DNA from: CAZVPF01 sp964628195
GTDB taxonomy: Bacteria > Planctomycetota > Phycisphaerae > Sedimentisphaerales > Anaerohalosphaeraceae
DNA length: 63,051 bases
Direction: 5' to 3'
Assembly: GCA_964628195.1 (NCBI GenBank)
Contig: CAZVPF010000019.1
Coordinates: forward strand, 1 to 63,051
The translations under genes were made by a program, and so were the position numbers. Shown in pieces: positions 25,085 to 34,973 of the stretch. Under the pieces are notes generated by a model. It was not told the origin of the DNA. It saw only the letters and a program-made list of their open reading frames with translations, and did no database searches. The first letter of the stretch is position 1. Every line of letters begins with the position of its first letter.

Positions 25085-28024
25085 TTATACTTCCTCAATC
25101 ATTTTATTATGCAGCGTTAAAGGTGACATTATTGCCACGGAGGTTCCCCGGCCCGGCTCGGAGTCGATCTTCACCGAACCGCCTATGGACTCAAATCTTT
25201 CCCGGATACTGAACAAGCCGAACCCGCAGGAGATCTTATCTTCACAAGGCTTGCTGACAAAACCACAGCCGTTATCACGAACAAAAAGTTCAATAAACCC
25301 GTCTTTATGATCCAGTCCAACCCAGACTTTATCGGCTCCGGAGTGCTTGACAACGTTTACAAGAAGTTCCCTGAATGCCTGAAACAGAAAACCTTTAAGG
25401 TCGTTTTCGAGGCCCGGCAGGTCTTGTCCGCACTGAAACTCAAAATCTATACCATGCTTTTCCCTGATATTGCTCTTTAGCCACTCCTCTGCTGCCGCAG
25501 CAGGGCCCAATTCGTAAAGCATGGGGCTGGACAGCTCGAGCGTGAAGTTCCTTGTCCTTTGTATGAGATCGTTCAGGATGCCCTTCATCTCGTCGAATGA
25601 ATCTTTGTCCGCGTTAACCAGCGAATGAAAAACACTGTCCAGTTTTATTTTCAAGAAAATCAGTGACTGGATTATACTGTCGTGCAGCCCCTGGGCGATG
25701 TGCTTTCTTTGGCGCTGTTCATTTATCGTAAGCTCCGAAGCAAGCGATCGCAGCTTCTGCTGATAGCCTGCAACTTTGAGCTTGGCCTTTTTCTGATCTG
25801 TAATATCGATGTGTGAAATAACAGCACCGCCGTTAGGATGTTCAAGCGAACATACTGTCATCTTATACCAGTATATTTCCAATTCGGTCGGACACTGGTA
25901 CTCGAACTCGAAAAAACCGGAACTTCCCTCAAGCACGTCCCTGATACCCTTTAACGCTGTTTCAACTTCACCGTTGCTTTCACCTGCTCCAGCTTCCGCG
26001 CATGCAAGATAATTCATCCCGGGCCCTATGCTGGTCAGCATCGCACCGTTTTCACGCCCGAAATCCTCCCACCTGTTATTAACTGTAAGAATATTACCAT
26101 GCCTGTCAAGCACCGCGATATGTGCGGGTGTGGAATCTATAACGGCCCTTTCGAGCATCTCACGCTCTTTGAGCAAACGTCTTGTTTTCTCTTTTTCCTC
26201 GATCTGTTTGACAAGCAGTATATTGGCCTCTGTAAGCTCTGCGGTTCTTATCCTTACCTTTTCCTCAAGCTGGGACTTAGCTTCTCTTAGCTGCTGTTCG
26301 CCGGCTTTTTTTTCGGTAATGTTGCGAGCGATCAGTGAGGCGGCATAAATTTTGCCCTCTTCGTCCCTGACAGGCGTAAACTGTATTGAGAACCATTGGT
26401 CCAGGCCTTGTCGGGTCAGAATTATCTCGTCATAAACCGTCCTGTTTTTCTCAACGGCCAACCTGACATTGTCTATTACTTTTTGGGCCTGCTCTTTTTT
26501 GTAAAGCTCAAAAAAATTTCTCCCTATAACCTGATCGGGCGAAACTTCATAACTTGGAGGACCGTTATAATAAAGTATCTCCCCGGAGGCAGTTACAATA
26601 CAGATAACATCCTGCGCAGACTGAATAAGTTCCGTAAGTCGGTTACGCGTCTGGTTAAGAATATTCTCCGTGCGAAGCCTGCTTATGGCCCCGGCACTTA
26701 AAGCGGCGATAGTCTCGAGCGAATGTCTCACATAATCTGGAACGACACTCTTCGAATGGGATGCGATGTTTATCGCGCCCAGCACCTTTTCATTAAAAAT
26801 AATAGGCACCGACGCAACCGCCTGAAGCTTTTCGTCCGGGTCTATCTGGCACAAAGGCACGCCAAGCTTATACTGGTTGGTGTAGATCGGCCTGCCGGCT
26901 GCGATAAGAGACGCGTTCTGCGAATCAGCAGGCACCGTCAAAAGCTCACGTATGTACTCTTCGTGGATGTTGCTGTAATAAAGCAATTTGAAATCCCTGC
27001 CCTGTTCGTCCAGCAGGAACACCCCTCCGCAATCGAATCCGGTTGCCGTGCACGCCGCCTGGAAGCAAAGCTCCAGACCTTTTCTCAGTTCGTGCGTCCT
27101 GCTGAGCTCAACAGCAAGGTCCCGCTGCAGGTCGATAAGCTCGATAGTCCTTGCCTTGTCGGTGACATCCTGGGAATAGACCGCAAGCTCATAAACCCTG
27201 CCCATTCCGTCAACAAGCGGATAAACACTATGTGAATAAGCCTTTGCATTCCATGTATCCTCAAAATGCACCGGCATGGCGGTTTTAATTGCCCTGTCGG
27301 CCATCTTTTTCCGCAAACTGGATATAAGCGGGGGCATAAGCTCATAAATATTGCTGCCGATAACTTCTTCAAGCGGCATGTCAAGCCTTCTGGCGGCAAG
27401 CTCGTTTGCGATTATAATCCTCCCGTCGGGCTTCATCACAAAGGAAGCGTCCCGGGTCGTGTTCAAAAGCGCGGTCGATATGTTTTCGCTTTTAAGCAGC
27501 CGTTTTTCAATTTCATTAAGACGCTTTTCCCTCCGGCTGTTTTTCAGCTCTGCCTGTATAATATGCGGCAGCTTCTCAAGGGAGCGGTCGTTTTTGACAA
27601 GGTAATCCGCCGCACCCAGCTTGAGCATCTCGACGGCAAGCTGCTCGTCGCCCCTGCCAGTCAGTACGACAAAAGGAACATTAATGCTCTTTTCCCGCAT
27701 AAGGCTGATAACCTGCCGGGAATCGCCGTCTTTCAGCTTGAAATCCAACACCATGAAGGCGACTTCTCGACTTGAAAGTATCCGGACAGCTTCGCCCACG
27801 CCGACGCAGTTTATTATGTCCAGATTATGACGCTTGAGACTGTTACTCAAAAGCTTTGCAAGACCCGCATCGTCTTCAGCTACCAAAACCAGCGGAAGTT
27901 CCGGAGAGGTGACGGAATCTTCCAAAGCGGAAAAGGATGGGTTCTCCTTTTTCGACTTCCTGAGTGTTTCAACTTTGGCTCTTCTGCTGATTAGACTTTG
28001 CCGTATGTTTTCCATAACATTCAA
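25085..28024 (-). CDS. Hybrid sensor histidine kinase, REC-PAS-GAF-PAS-PAS-HisKA_3
   Basis: 979 residues, cytoplasmic. Order: N-terminal receiver (about 43-160; acidic E50/D51/D52, phosphoacceptor D94 in MVLDFKL), PAS (about 182-300), GAF (about 310-465), PAS (about 470-595), a coiled coil, PAS (about 645-765), NarX/DegS-type dimerisation domain (RQRKHIAQGLHDSIIQ, phospho-His in GLHDSI context) and ATPase (ELLVNVVKHSGADKV, VRDNGCGF, GFGLFSIRERFESIGG). No transmembrane segment. It should phosphorylate the adjacent NarL-type regulators. Signal unknown; PAS/GAF suggest a redox or small-molecule cue. TTG at 28024 or ATG at 28015 is the start. Confidence 0.93.
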   Translation of the reverse strand: MNVMENIRQSLISRRAKVETLRKSKKENPSFSALEDSVTSPELPLVLVAEDDAGLAKLLSNSLKRHNLDIINCVGVGEAVRILSSREVAFMVLDFKLKDGDSRQVISLMREKSINVPFVVLTGRGDEQLAVEMLKLGAADYLVKNDRSLEKLPHIIQAELKNSRREKRLNEIEKRLLKSENISTALLNTTRDASFVMKPDGRIIIANELAARRLDMPLEEVIGSNIYELMPPLISSLRKKMADRAIKTAMPVHFEDTWNAKAYSHSVYPLVDGMGRVYELAVYSQDVTDKARTIELIDLQRDLAVELSRTHELRKGLELCFQAACTATGFDCGGVFLLDEQGRDFKLLYYSNIHEEYIRELLTVPADSQNASLIAAGRPIYTNQYKLGVPLCQIDPDEKLQAVASVPIIFNEKVLGAINIASHSKSVVPDYVRHSLETIAALSAGAISRLRTENILNQTRNRLTELIQSAQDVICIVTASGEILYYNGPPSYEVSPDQVIGRNFFELYKKEQAQKVIDNVRLAVEKNRTVYDEIILTRQGLDQWFSIQFTPVRDEEGKIYAASLIARNITEKKAGEQQLREAKSQLEEKVRIRTAELTEANILLVKQIEEKEKTRRLLKEREMLERAVIDSTPAHIAVLDRHGNILTVNNRWEDFGRENGAMLTSIGPGMNYLACAEAGAGESNGEVETALKGIRDVLEGSSGFFEFEYQCPTELEIYWYKMTVCSLEHPNGGAVISHIDITDQKKAKLKVAGYQQKLRSLASELTINEQRQRKHIAQGLHDSIIQSLIFLKIKLDSVFHSLVNADKDSFDEMKGILNDLIQRTRNFTLELSSPMLYELGPAAAAEEWLKSNIREKHGIDFEFQCGQDLPGLENDLKGFLFQAFRELLVNVVKHSGADKVWVGLDHKDGFIELFVRDNGCGFVSKPCEDKISCGFGLFSIRERFESIGGSVKIDSEPGRGTSVAIMSPLTLHNKMIEEV

Positions 28025-28149
28025 TTTCCAAAGTTAGCGATCCGCCCTGAAAAGAGGCATGTTATCAAAAGCCGTGTCAAAATCAATTGCATTTTTAGAA
28101 AGGTGTTATTATTGTGCTATTTAAGGTGTGAATTTAGCGATAATTACTA

Positions 28150-29265
28150 CTAAGTAGAGGTATTTACTATTTCCCGGGCGATAAGTTTCGCCGCATCCGG
28201 TCTAGCAAGGTTCCTTGCCGCTTTTGCCATGTGTGTCCTTTTGTTGTCATCACAAAGAAGGTCCATCAGTGCCCTTGACATCTGTTTTGCTGTTTCTTTA
28301 GGATTATCTGGCAGGTCGTCGACCACCACTGCGGCAGCAGTTTTGCGCAGCGGTTCGGCATTTAAACGCTGGTGTTCGTCTTTATGATATGGATACGGCA
28401 GAATTATAGACGCAGTGCCCGATGCGGCATATTCAGCCACGCTAAGCGCGCCGCCCCTTCCTATGACAAGGTCCGCGCATGCCAGTAAGGCCGGCATATC
28501 GTGAAAATATTCCAAAACTTTATGCTCTATTTTAACACCGCTGTACGACCCTGAAACTTTCTCTAAATTGCCCGCCCCTGTAAGGTGCACTATCTGCCAG
28601 TCCTGGGCGCAGCTGAGCGAAGGCAATATAGATACAAATGCGTTGTTTATTGTCACCGCCCCGGAAGAGGCACCTGTAACGACCAGCAGTTTCTTGTCCG
28701 GCGAAATCCCCAACTCCGCCGCAAGGGCCTGCTTATCACAAACGTCAAAACCCTTTCTAAGCGGACAGCCCGAAACTACAGTCCTTTCACGGTGAGCTTT
28801 GAAATAATCAGCCGAGCCGGCGAACTGCAAAAATATTTTGCGTGCATGCCTGGCTGCGAATTTATTGGCAAGACCCGACACAAAGTCAATATTGACAAGG
28901 TAAGAAGGTATCGAATATTTTTTCGCTGCGGTAATCACCGGAGCCGATATAAATCCCCCGCAGCCTACCACCGCGCTGCTTCCGCTTACGGGGCGAAGTA
29001 TATGGCTGACGAACTCTTTTGACTGGACGTAAAGGGCGAAAAATCTCATAAGCCTGTCAGGCCGCAGCGAAAGGCCGATAGCCGGTATCGGAATAAACTC
29101 AAAATCGTGATTCGACAGTATGCGTGCGTCTATCTCCCTTCTCGAACAGAGAAAGGTTATCCTTGTTTGGGGGGCGATTTCCCGTACCGCCTCGGCAATT
29201 GCCAGTGATGGATAAATATGCCCGCCTGTTCCGCCGCCTGCGAAAAATAAATTCTCAACACTCAT
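28150..29265 (-). CDS. murG: MurG: undecaprenyl-PP-MurNAc-pentapeptide GlcNAc transferase
   Basis: 371 residues, family GT28. It adds GlcNAc from UDP-GlcNAc to lipid I to give lipid II, at the inner face of the membrane. The lipid-binding glycine loop is at residues 10-17 (GGGTGGHI); the second loop is GASSGAVTIN instead of the usual GGSxGA; the donor site is GRGGALSVAEYAASGTASI followed by PYPYHKDEHQRLNA. It is away from any mur/fts cluster. It supports peptidoglycan synthesis in this lineage, as is now known for planctomycetes. Confidence 0.93.
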   Translation of the reverse strand: MSVENLFFAGGGTGGHIYPSLAIAEAVREIAPQTRITFLCSRREIDARILSNHDFEFIPIPAIGLSLRPDRLMRFFALYVQSKEFVSHILRPVSGSSAVVGCGGFISAPVITAAKKYSIPSYLVNIDFVSGLANKFAARHARKIFLQFAGSADYFKAHRERTVVSGCPLRKGFDVCDKQALAAELGISPDKKLLVVTGASSGAVTINNAFVSILPSLSCAQDWQIVHLTGAGNLEKVSGSYSGVKIEHKVLEYFHDMPALLACADLVIGRGGALSVAEYAASGTASIILPYPYHKDEHQRLNAEPLRKTAAAVVVDDLPDNPKETAKQMSRALMDLLCDDNKRTHMAKAARNLARPDAAKLIAREIVNTST

Positions 29266-29471
29266 GCCGCTCTCTGTAAAAACTTTGTACCTTCATACTT
29301 TGAAACCACAGGACTGATTTTAACTCAAAAAATTCATCTAACCATAATAAATTGAAATTTATGAAATTTTTTTAAATCCGACACCCCTGACCAAGAACAG
29401 TGCAGTTATAAATATTGTTTTCAATTAACTCATGCCGGAAAAAACATGGCACCGAGGCCATCCCCGATAAA

Positions 29472-30302
29472 CTATTTCTCAATGCTTGACTGGCATGCCG
29501 GGAAGATAGAGACCCCCCCGTTTTCGAGTTGAACTATAAGCCCCTGTGCGGGGTCAATGCCGATACAAGTTCCGCGGTATATCCTGTTATCACAACTGAT
29601 CGTCAACCTGCTGCCAAGCTGCGACGAAAGATTCTGCCATTTCCTGCTTACTGCCTCCGGTTGTCTTTTTGCAGTATCAAGCCATTTATCGAGACAGCCC
29701 AGCACTATGCCGGCAAGCCTGTTCCTGTCCACGATCCGCGCGGTCTCTGCATAAATACTTGTCGCCGGCTGATCAAGCCTCATCGCCTCGATATCCCCCC
29801 GGTCCTGGTTGCAGTTAATGCCCACACCGATAACATAATCAAATTGAACCCTGCCCCTCACTGCTGCCGACCGGCCGCGGCGCGATTCTATCAATATACC
29901 CGCAAGCTTCCGCCCGCCTGCAATTATATCGTTCGGCCATTTTATCCGCGGGCTTATTGCCGCTGTCTCTGCAACGGCCTCAGCCACCGCCACCGCCGCG
30001 GTCAGTGTGACCATATCGGGCGAGCCAGCAAGCTCTTTGAGCAGCACGGAACCAAGCAGTGACTTGCCTGTTTCATCCTCCCACTTACGGCCGTGCCTGC
30101 CTCTGCCTTTAGACTGGTGCTCGGCAAAAATCGCAAGCCCGTCATTGCCTGCGCTGCTGCTGTACTGCCAGGCAACGTCGCTTGTGCTCGAGGTGGAACT
30201 ATATACGATAACTTTTCGTCCTGTCCTGCCGCCGGCAAGAGGCTCGCTTATTAAATCCGGGTCAAGACCCGCAGTTTTTTGTTTTTGCCGGTCCATTCTC
30301 AC
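29472..30302 (-). CDS. birA: Biotin--[acetyl-CoA-carboxylase] ligase, no DNA-binding domain
   Basis: 276 residues. Attaches biotin to carboxylase carrier proteins through biotinyl-AMP. Conserved elements: EHQSKGRGRHGRKW (biotinyl-AMP loop), IKWPNDI, GRKLAGILIE and YVIGVGINCNQ. The N-terminal helix-turn-helix of E. coli BirA is absent, so it is a class I ligase without repressor role. The GTG start overlaps the nadC stop (GTGA); an ATG lies two codons later. It forms an operon with uvrB and nadC. Confidence 0.93.
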   Translation of the reverse strand: MRMDRQKQKTAGLDPDLISEPLAGGRTGRKVIVYSSTSSTSDVAWQYSSSAGNDGLAIFAEHQSKGRGRHGRKWEDETGKSLLGSVLLKELAGSPDMVTLTAAVAVAEAVAETAAISPRIKWPNDIIAGGRKLAGILIESRRGRSAAVRGRVQFDYVIGVGINCNQDRGDIEAMRLDQPATSIYAETARIVDRNRLAGIVLGCLDKWLDTAKRQPEAVSRKWQNLSSQLGSRLTISCDNRIYRGTCIGIDPAQGLIVQLENGGVSIFPACQSSIEK

Positions 30303-31204
30303 ATATCAAGGCCTATATCCACCGCCGCAGCCGAATGCGTTATCGAACCTACCGCAATCCGGTCGACGCCGCACTGAGCAACGGTCAGAACATTCATAAG
30401 CGTCACGTTCCCGCTCGCTTCGAGCAGAGGCTTCCTGCCGCACATCTTGTTTCGCATCTCCACGGCGTGCTTGAGCTGCCACTGCCCCATGTTATCAAGC
30501 AGAATCACATCGACACCGGGCACTTTCAAAACGTGGTTAAGCTGATGGTCCACGTGATCGACCTCGACCCCGATGAACTTGACCTTTTTGAAAGCCTTTG
30601 CCTCTTTAATCATCTTCTTAAGCTTCGGTGTTATATTCTGGCCCATCCGGTGAATGTGGTTGTCTTTTATCAGCACACCGTCACCGAGGTTCATCCTGTG
30701 ATTATACCCCCCGCCGCAGCGGACGGCGTATTTTTCAAGCTTCCGCCAGCCCGGCATCGTCTTTCGTGTGTCGTATATCTTTGCTTTCGTCCCGCGGACC
30801 GCGCTTACATACTTCCACGTCAGCGTGCTTATGCCGCAGAGCCGCTGCAGGAAGTTGAGCACCACACGCTCGGCGCTTAGCATCGAACGGTAGGGCCCGC
30901 TTATCGTCCCAAGCCTGTTGGCGACATGTGCCCGCTGCCCGTCCTTGATATTCACACGCAGCGTCAGCTTCGGGTCATACTTTTTCAGTATCAGCCGCAC
31001 CACCTCCATGCCGCACACGACGATCTCCTCGCGGGTGACAATATGCGCCCGGGTCTTCATGTTCTTCGGAACCGTCACATGCGTCGTGGGATCACCGTCG
31101 CCGAAGTCCTCGGCAATGGCCATGTCAACAAGCGGCTCAACGTCCGCCAGGTTCAGTCTTTTTGGTTTTGATACCGTTTTTTCGTCTGTCACCAGTACGC
31201 TCAA
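30299..31204 (-). CDS. nadC: Nicotinate-nucleotide pyrophosphorylase (carboxylating)
   Basis: 301 residues (usual length about 285-300). Converts quinolinate and PRPP to nicotinate mononucleotide in de novo NAD synthesis. Visible family features: EDFGDGDPTTH near the N-terminus, GISTLTWKYVSAV, the KIYDTRKTMPGWRKLEKYAV motif, GDGVLIKDNHI, and GVDRIAVGSITHSA at the end. A perfect AAGGAGGT (31213-31220) lies 9 nt before a TTG at 31204, which is therefore the likely start. The gene thus begins inside the 3' end of uvrB. nadA and nadB are not in the window. Confidence 0.94.
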   Translation of the reverse strand: MSVLVTDEKTVSKPKRLNLADVEPLVDMAIAEDFGDGDPTTHVTVPKNMKTRAHIVTREEIVVCGMEVVRLILKKYDPKLTLRVNIKDGQRAHVANRLGTISGPYRSMLSAERVVLNFLQRLCGISTLTWKYVSAVRGTKAKIYDTRKTMPGWRKLEKYAVRCGGGYNHRMNLGDGVLIKDNHIHRMGQNITPKLKKMIKEAKAFKKVKFIGVEVDHVDHQLNHVLKVPGVDVILLDNMGQWQLKHAVEMRNKMCGRKPLLEASGNVTLMNVLTVAQCGVDRIAVGSITHSAAAVDIGLDM

Positions 31205-33173
31205 GTTCAGGCACCTCCTTAATTTCTTTGAGTCTGTCCCGCAGCATTGCCGCCCGTTCAAAATCCAGTTTCTCGGCTGCTTCGAGCATTTCCTTTTCGA
31301 TGTTCGCTGCCAGTTCGCCCAGGTCATACTCGGCCTCGGAGAGGCTTATCGCCTCTTGGGCGACCTTTTTGGCCTTTAGCTGCTCGGCAAGGCTCGAACG
31401 TATCTCCTTGCGTATCGTTTCTGGCGTAATGTTATGCTTTTTATTATACTCAAGCTGAATTTTACGCCTTCTGGTCGTTTCGTCAATAGCTTTTTGCATA
31501 GATGGCGTTACCCTGTCGGCGTAGAGCACCACCTTGGCGTTGACGTTCCTGGCCGTTCGCCCGATCGTCTGGATCAGCGAAGTCTCGCTCCGCAGGAAAC
31601 CCTCCTTGTCGGCGTCCAGTATCGCCACCATCGAGACCTCGGGCAGGTCAAGCCCCTCACGCAAAAGATTTATCCCCACCAGCACGTCAAACTCACCTTT
31701 GCGCAGGTCCCGCAAAATCTCCACCCGCTCCAGCGTGTCTATCTCGCTGTGCAGATACCTGCACCGTATATGTTTTTTCGCAAAATACGACGACAAATCC
31801 TCCGCCAGCCGCTTGGTAAGGGTAGTAACCAATACCCGCTGCCCCGCCGCGGTCCGCTGTTTTATCTGCTTCATCAAATCCGGCACCTGGTCCGAGGCAG
31901 GATGCACAAATATCTCCGGGTCAAGCAGCCCGGTTGGTCGAATAATCTGCTCGACAACCTCTCCGCCGCATTTGTCCATCTCAAAAGGCCCAGGCGTCGC
32001 CGAAACAAAAACCACCCGGTGCCACATCTGCTCGAATTCCTCAAACCGCAAAGGCCGGTTATCAAGCGCGCTTGGCAGCCGGAACCCGTGATCGACAAGC
32101 ACTTCCTTCCTGCTGCGGTCACCTGCGTACATGGCCCGAAGCTGCGGCAGTGTCACATGCGACTCGTCAATGAACAGCAGAAAGTCATCCGGAAAATAAT
32201 CTATCAGCGTATAAGGCTTCGCCCCGGGCTTTAGCCCGGCAAGGTGCCTCGCGTAATTCTCTATCCCGGAACAATACCCAACTTCCTGTATCATCTCAAG
32301 GTCATACTTCGTCCTGGCCTCGAGCCGCTGCGCTTCGAGCAGTTTGCCCTCGTGCCGAAGCTCCAGCAAACGCTTATCAAGCTCGGTCTTAATCCCTTCA
32401 ACGGCCGAGTCGATCCTTTCGGCAGGCATCACATAATGCTGCGCCGGATAAATGAATATCTGGGTTTCCTCGGCAAGAATCTCGGCCGAGGTCGGGTTGA
32501 TATAGGAAATCTTCTCTATCTCGTCGCCGAAAAACTCGAATCGCACCGCGAACGATTCATAAGAAGGCCAAAGCTCAACCACATCGCCCCTAACACGAAA
32601 CGTGCCCCGCGCGAAATCATAATCGTTACGGTCATACTGAATATCGGCAAGCTTGCCCAACAGCTCGTTGCGCTCAACTGTCTGGCCCACCCTCGCCGTG
32701 ACAACGCTGGCCTCATAATCCTCCGGCGAACCCAAACCGAATATGCACGAAACCGAGGCCACGATTATCACATCTTCCCTGCTCAAAAGGCTCGTGGTCG
32801 TCGAGAGTCTCAGCCTGTCAAGGTCGTCGTTTCGCGACGCGTCCTTCTCGATATAAATATCCCGCTGGGGTATGTATGCCTCAGGCTGATAGTAATCATA
32901 ATAGCTTACGAAGTACTCAACGGCGTTTTCCGGAAACAGCTCGCAGAACTCTTCGTAAAGCTGCGCCGCCAGCGTCTTGTTATGCGAAATAATAAGAGCA
33001 GGCCGGCCGGCCCGAGCGATAACGTTGGCCATCGTGAAAGTCTTGCCGCTGCCTGTAACACCAAGCAAAGTCTGAAATTTCTTACCCTCGCCCAGCCCGG
33101 CGAGCAGCTTATCAATCGCGCCGGGCTGATCGCCCTTTGGCTTATATTGTGAATTAAGTTTGAACCCCGTCAT
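31137..33173 (-). CDS. uvrB: Excinuclease ABC subunit B
   Basis: 678 residues, DNA damage recognition helicase-like subunit of nucleotide excision repair, partner of UvrA and UvrC. Walker A GVTGSGKT (residues 38-45), beta-hairpin region YYDYYQPEAYIPQRD, DEAD-type motif LLFIDESHVTLPQ, motif VI QTIGRTARN, and a C-terminal UVR motif (LEAAEKLDFERAAMLRDRLKEI) for UvrA/UvrC contact. Full length. The last 68 nt overlap nadC. Whether lexA-type control exists cannot be seen. Confidence 0.97.
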   Translation of the reverse strand: MTGFKLNSQYKPKGDQPGAIDKLLAGLGEGKKFQTLLGVTGSGKTFTMANVIARAGRPALIISHNKTLAAQLYEEFCELFPENAVEYFVSYYDYYQPEAYIPQRDIYIEKDASRNDDLDRLRLSTTTSLLSREDVIIVASVSCIFGLGSPEDYEASVVTARVGQTVERNELLGKLADIQYDRNDYDFARGTFRVRGDVVELWPSYESFAVRFEFFGDEIEKISYINPTSAEILAEETQIFIYPAQHYVMPAERIDSAVEGIKTELDKRLLELRHEGKLLEAQRLEARTKYDLEMIQEVGYCSGIENYARHLAGLKPGAKPYTLIDYFPDDFLLFIDESHVTLPQLRAMYAGDRSRKEVLVDHGFRLPSALDNRPLRFEEFEQMWHRVVFVSATPGPFEMDKCGGEVVEQIIRPTGLLDPEIFVHPASDQVPDLMKQIKQRTAAGQRVLVTTLTKRLAEDLSSYFAKKHIRCRYLHSEIDTLERVEILRDLRKGEFDVLVGINLLREGLDLPEVSMVAILDADKEGFLRSETSLIQTIGRTARNVNAKVVLYADRVTPSMQKAIDETTRRRKIQLEYNKKHNITPETIRKEIRSSLAEQLKAKKVAQEAISLSEAEYDLGELAANIEKEMLEAAEKLDFERAAMLRDRLKEIKEVPELERTGDRRKNGIKTKKTEPGGR

Positions 33174-33261
33174 TTTCTCTCAGCGCAAAGAAACACCGGA
33201 CAAGTTCGCAAAGCAAACAAGGCCGGTGATAAATACTATTTTACATGGAAAGGTTACAGGT

Positions 33262-33462
33262 CTATCGTTTCGTGCCGTAGCGGTTCGCGATTCGTGACAT
33301 CCGTGCCGCTTTCCTGCGGCGCCTGCGGTTCTTTTCCGAAGGCTTCTCATAATAACTGTTGCGCTTAATATCGCGGATCAGCCCTTCCTTCTCACAAAGT
33401 TTCTTAAAACGCTTTACCATCTGCTGAACCGATTCGCCCGAACGTGATCTGACTTTAATCAT
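33262..33462 (-). CDS. rpsU: Small ribosomal subunit protein S21
   Basis: 66 residues, very basic, with the S21 pattern: VRSRSGESVQQMVKRFKKLC near the start, then RRSYYEKPSEK-like segment (RNSYYEKPSEKNRRRRRKAA). S21 binds the 3' region of 16S rRNA near the anti-Shine-Dalgarno. Located upstream of uvrB on the same strand (88-nt spacer). The ending NRYGTKR differs from the E. coli S21 but fits bacterial S21 in general. Confidence 0.95.
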   Translation of the reverse strand: MIKVRSRSGESVQQMVKRFKKLCEKEGLIRDIKRNSYYEKPSEKNRRRRRKAARMSRIANRYGTKR

Positions 33463-33645
33463 ACCTGTTTTGTTTCCTTTCCATTAATTACGATTCATTA
33501 CAATACCGATATTCGTAAAAACGATAGACATGCAAATTTAACACATTAAAAATATTTTTCAAGAAAAAAAAGGGGCTATTTTGTTCAATTCGGTCATTTA
33601 ACGCCCCCTGTTGAGCTTTTATTCCCCAAAAAGCCCAATTCCAAG

Positions 33646-34785
33646 TCAAAAACAGACATACTTACCTGCCAGTCGCAGTCTTTTGCCTGGTTTGCCGATA
33701 TCGCGTATCGAGTTCAGCCGCCCCTCTTTGCGCCTTTCCAATATTGTTTTGGCCGTCACATGACCGATCCCCGGCACGCGCAGTATATCATAATAACCCG
33801 CCCGGTTCAGGTCCACGGGGAAGAAGCCCGGGTTCGCGTCTGCCCATATCTGCTTGGGGTCTTTGTCAAGATCGAGCTGGCCGGTCTTGTCGAACAGTAT
33901 ATCGTTTTGCCCGAACCGGTATTTCCGCATCAGAAAATCGACCTGGTAAAGCCTGTGTTCCCGCACAAAAGTCGCATCCGGCCGCTGGAGTTTGAACCGC
34001 TCACCCGGAAGGGCTTCATCGCCCAGCCCCTTTTGATATGCGCTGAAATATATCCTGTGCATCCTGACGCGGTTATAAAGCGCGGACATATACTTCACTA
34101 TCGCCTTGTCGTCCTCGGTCCCTGCGCCGACGATAAACTGGGTGGTCTGCTTGACCCGCTCATACTTCTGCCCCCTAGCCGTCAGCTCGCTTATGTACTT
34201 TATCGGTTCGGCGATATCCCGCACAAAATCCTTCCTGCAGGTAAGCTGCTTGAGGGTCTCGCCGCCGGGGGTCTCGACATTAAGCGAAACCGTAGACGCA
34301 AGCGAAACGGCCTGGCGGATGGCCTCCTTCGACGAACCCGGTATAACCTTCAGGTGCATGAACCCGCGAAACTTGTGCTTTTGACGAAGCAGCCTTGCCG
34401 TATCCACAAGCAACCCCATCGTATCGTCACAGCCGCCGACCACCGCCGAAGACAAAAAAAGCCCGAACACCTTGCCGCTGTTATAATAGTGCATAAACAG
34501 TTCCGCGGTCTGCTCGGGCGAAAGGGTCGTCCGCCGAACGTCCCTGTCGCTCCTCAGCGGGCAATACCTGCAGTCGTTCTCGCAAACATTTGAAACCAGC
34601 GTCTTGAAAAGCGTCGTCCTGCCGCCGTTGGGCAGCGAAACCGGGTATATCCACCGCCCCTGGTTAGAACGCACCCTGTGCTCATCCTTACTGCTGCTGC
34701 ATGCACAGGCAAGATCGTATCGCGCATCGTCACTGAGTATGCGAAGCTTGTCGATCGCGTCAGGTTTGCTCACTATTGAAGGCAT
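33646..34785 (-). CDS. Putative DNA modification/repair radical SAM protein
   Basis: 379 residues resembling the family of about 400-residue radical SAM proteins usually paired with a uracil-DNA-glycosylase-linked protein (TIGR03916 type). Radical SAM cluster motif C68-x3-C72-x2-C75 (CENDCRYC). Ordered features: GGRTTLFKTLVSN before it, LFLSSAVVGGCDDTM after it, and a C-terminal helix-hairpin-helix (DILRVPGIGHVTAKTILERR) for DNA contact. The usual partner protein is not in the neighbourhood. The precise reaction is not known. Confidence 0.86.
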   Translation of the reverse strand: MPSIVSKPDAIDKLRILSDDARYDLACACSSSKDEHRVRSNQGRWIYPVSLPNGGRTTLFKTLVSNVCENDCRYCPLRSDRDVRRTTLSPEQTAELFMHYYNSGKVFGLFLSSAVVGGCDDTMGLLVDTARLLRQKHKFRGFMHLKVIPGSSKEAIRQAVSLASTVSLNVETPGGETLKQLTCRKDFVRDIAEPIKYISELTARGQKYERVKQTTQFIVGAGTEDDKAIVKYMSALYNRVRMHRIYFSAYQKGLGDEALPGERFKLQRPDATFVREHRLYQVDFLMRKYRFGQNDILFDKTGQLDLDKDPKQIWADANPGFFPVDLNRAGYYDILRVPGIGHVTAKTILERRKEGRLNSIRDIGKPGKRLRLAGKYVCF

Positions 34786-34973
34786 CTCGGTCCCGCTTAT
34801 AAAACCACAAAACCATTATACAACCTGCGGCCCCCGACACAATACCCTTAACTCAAATAAGTTAAAACAATCACACGGGATGGGTCAATTGTCTTTTTAT
34901 TTTAGCCCAGCCTGGTAAAAACCCTGGCTGCGGGCGGTTTTACCACGATATTCTGTAATCTTTGTTCTGCCGA

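Noticed and set aside
32244..33152. Long plus-strand frame of 302 codons opposite uvrB
   Set aside because: Antisense shadow of uvrB; Arg-rich composition typical of such shadows.
34895..34945. Terminator between the lipoprotein and radical SAM genes
   Set aside because: A GC-rich stem is possible (GCCCAGCC...GGCTGCGGGC), but it has a bulge and no T tract on either strand.
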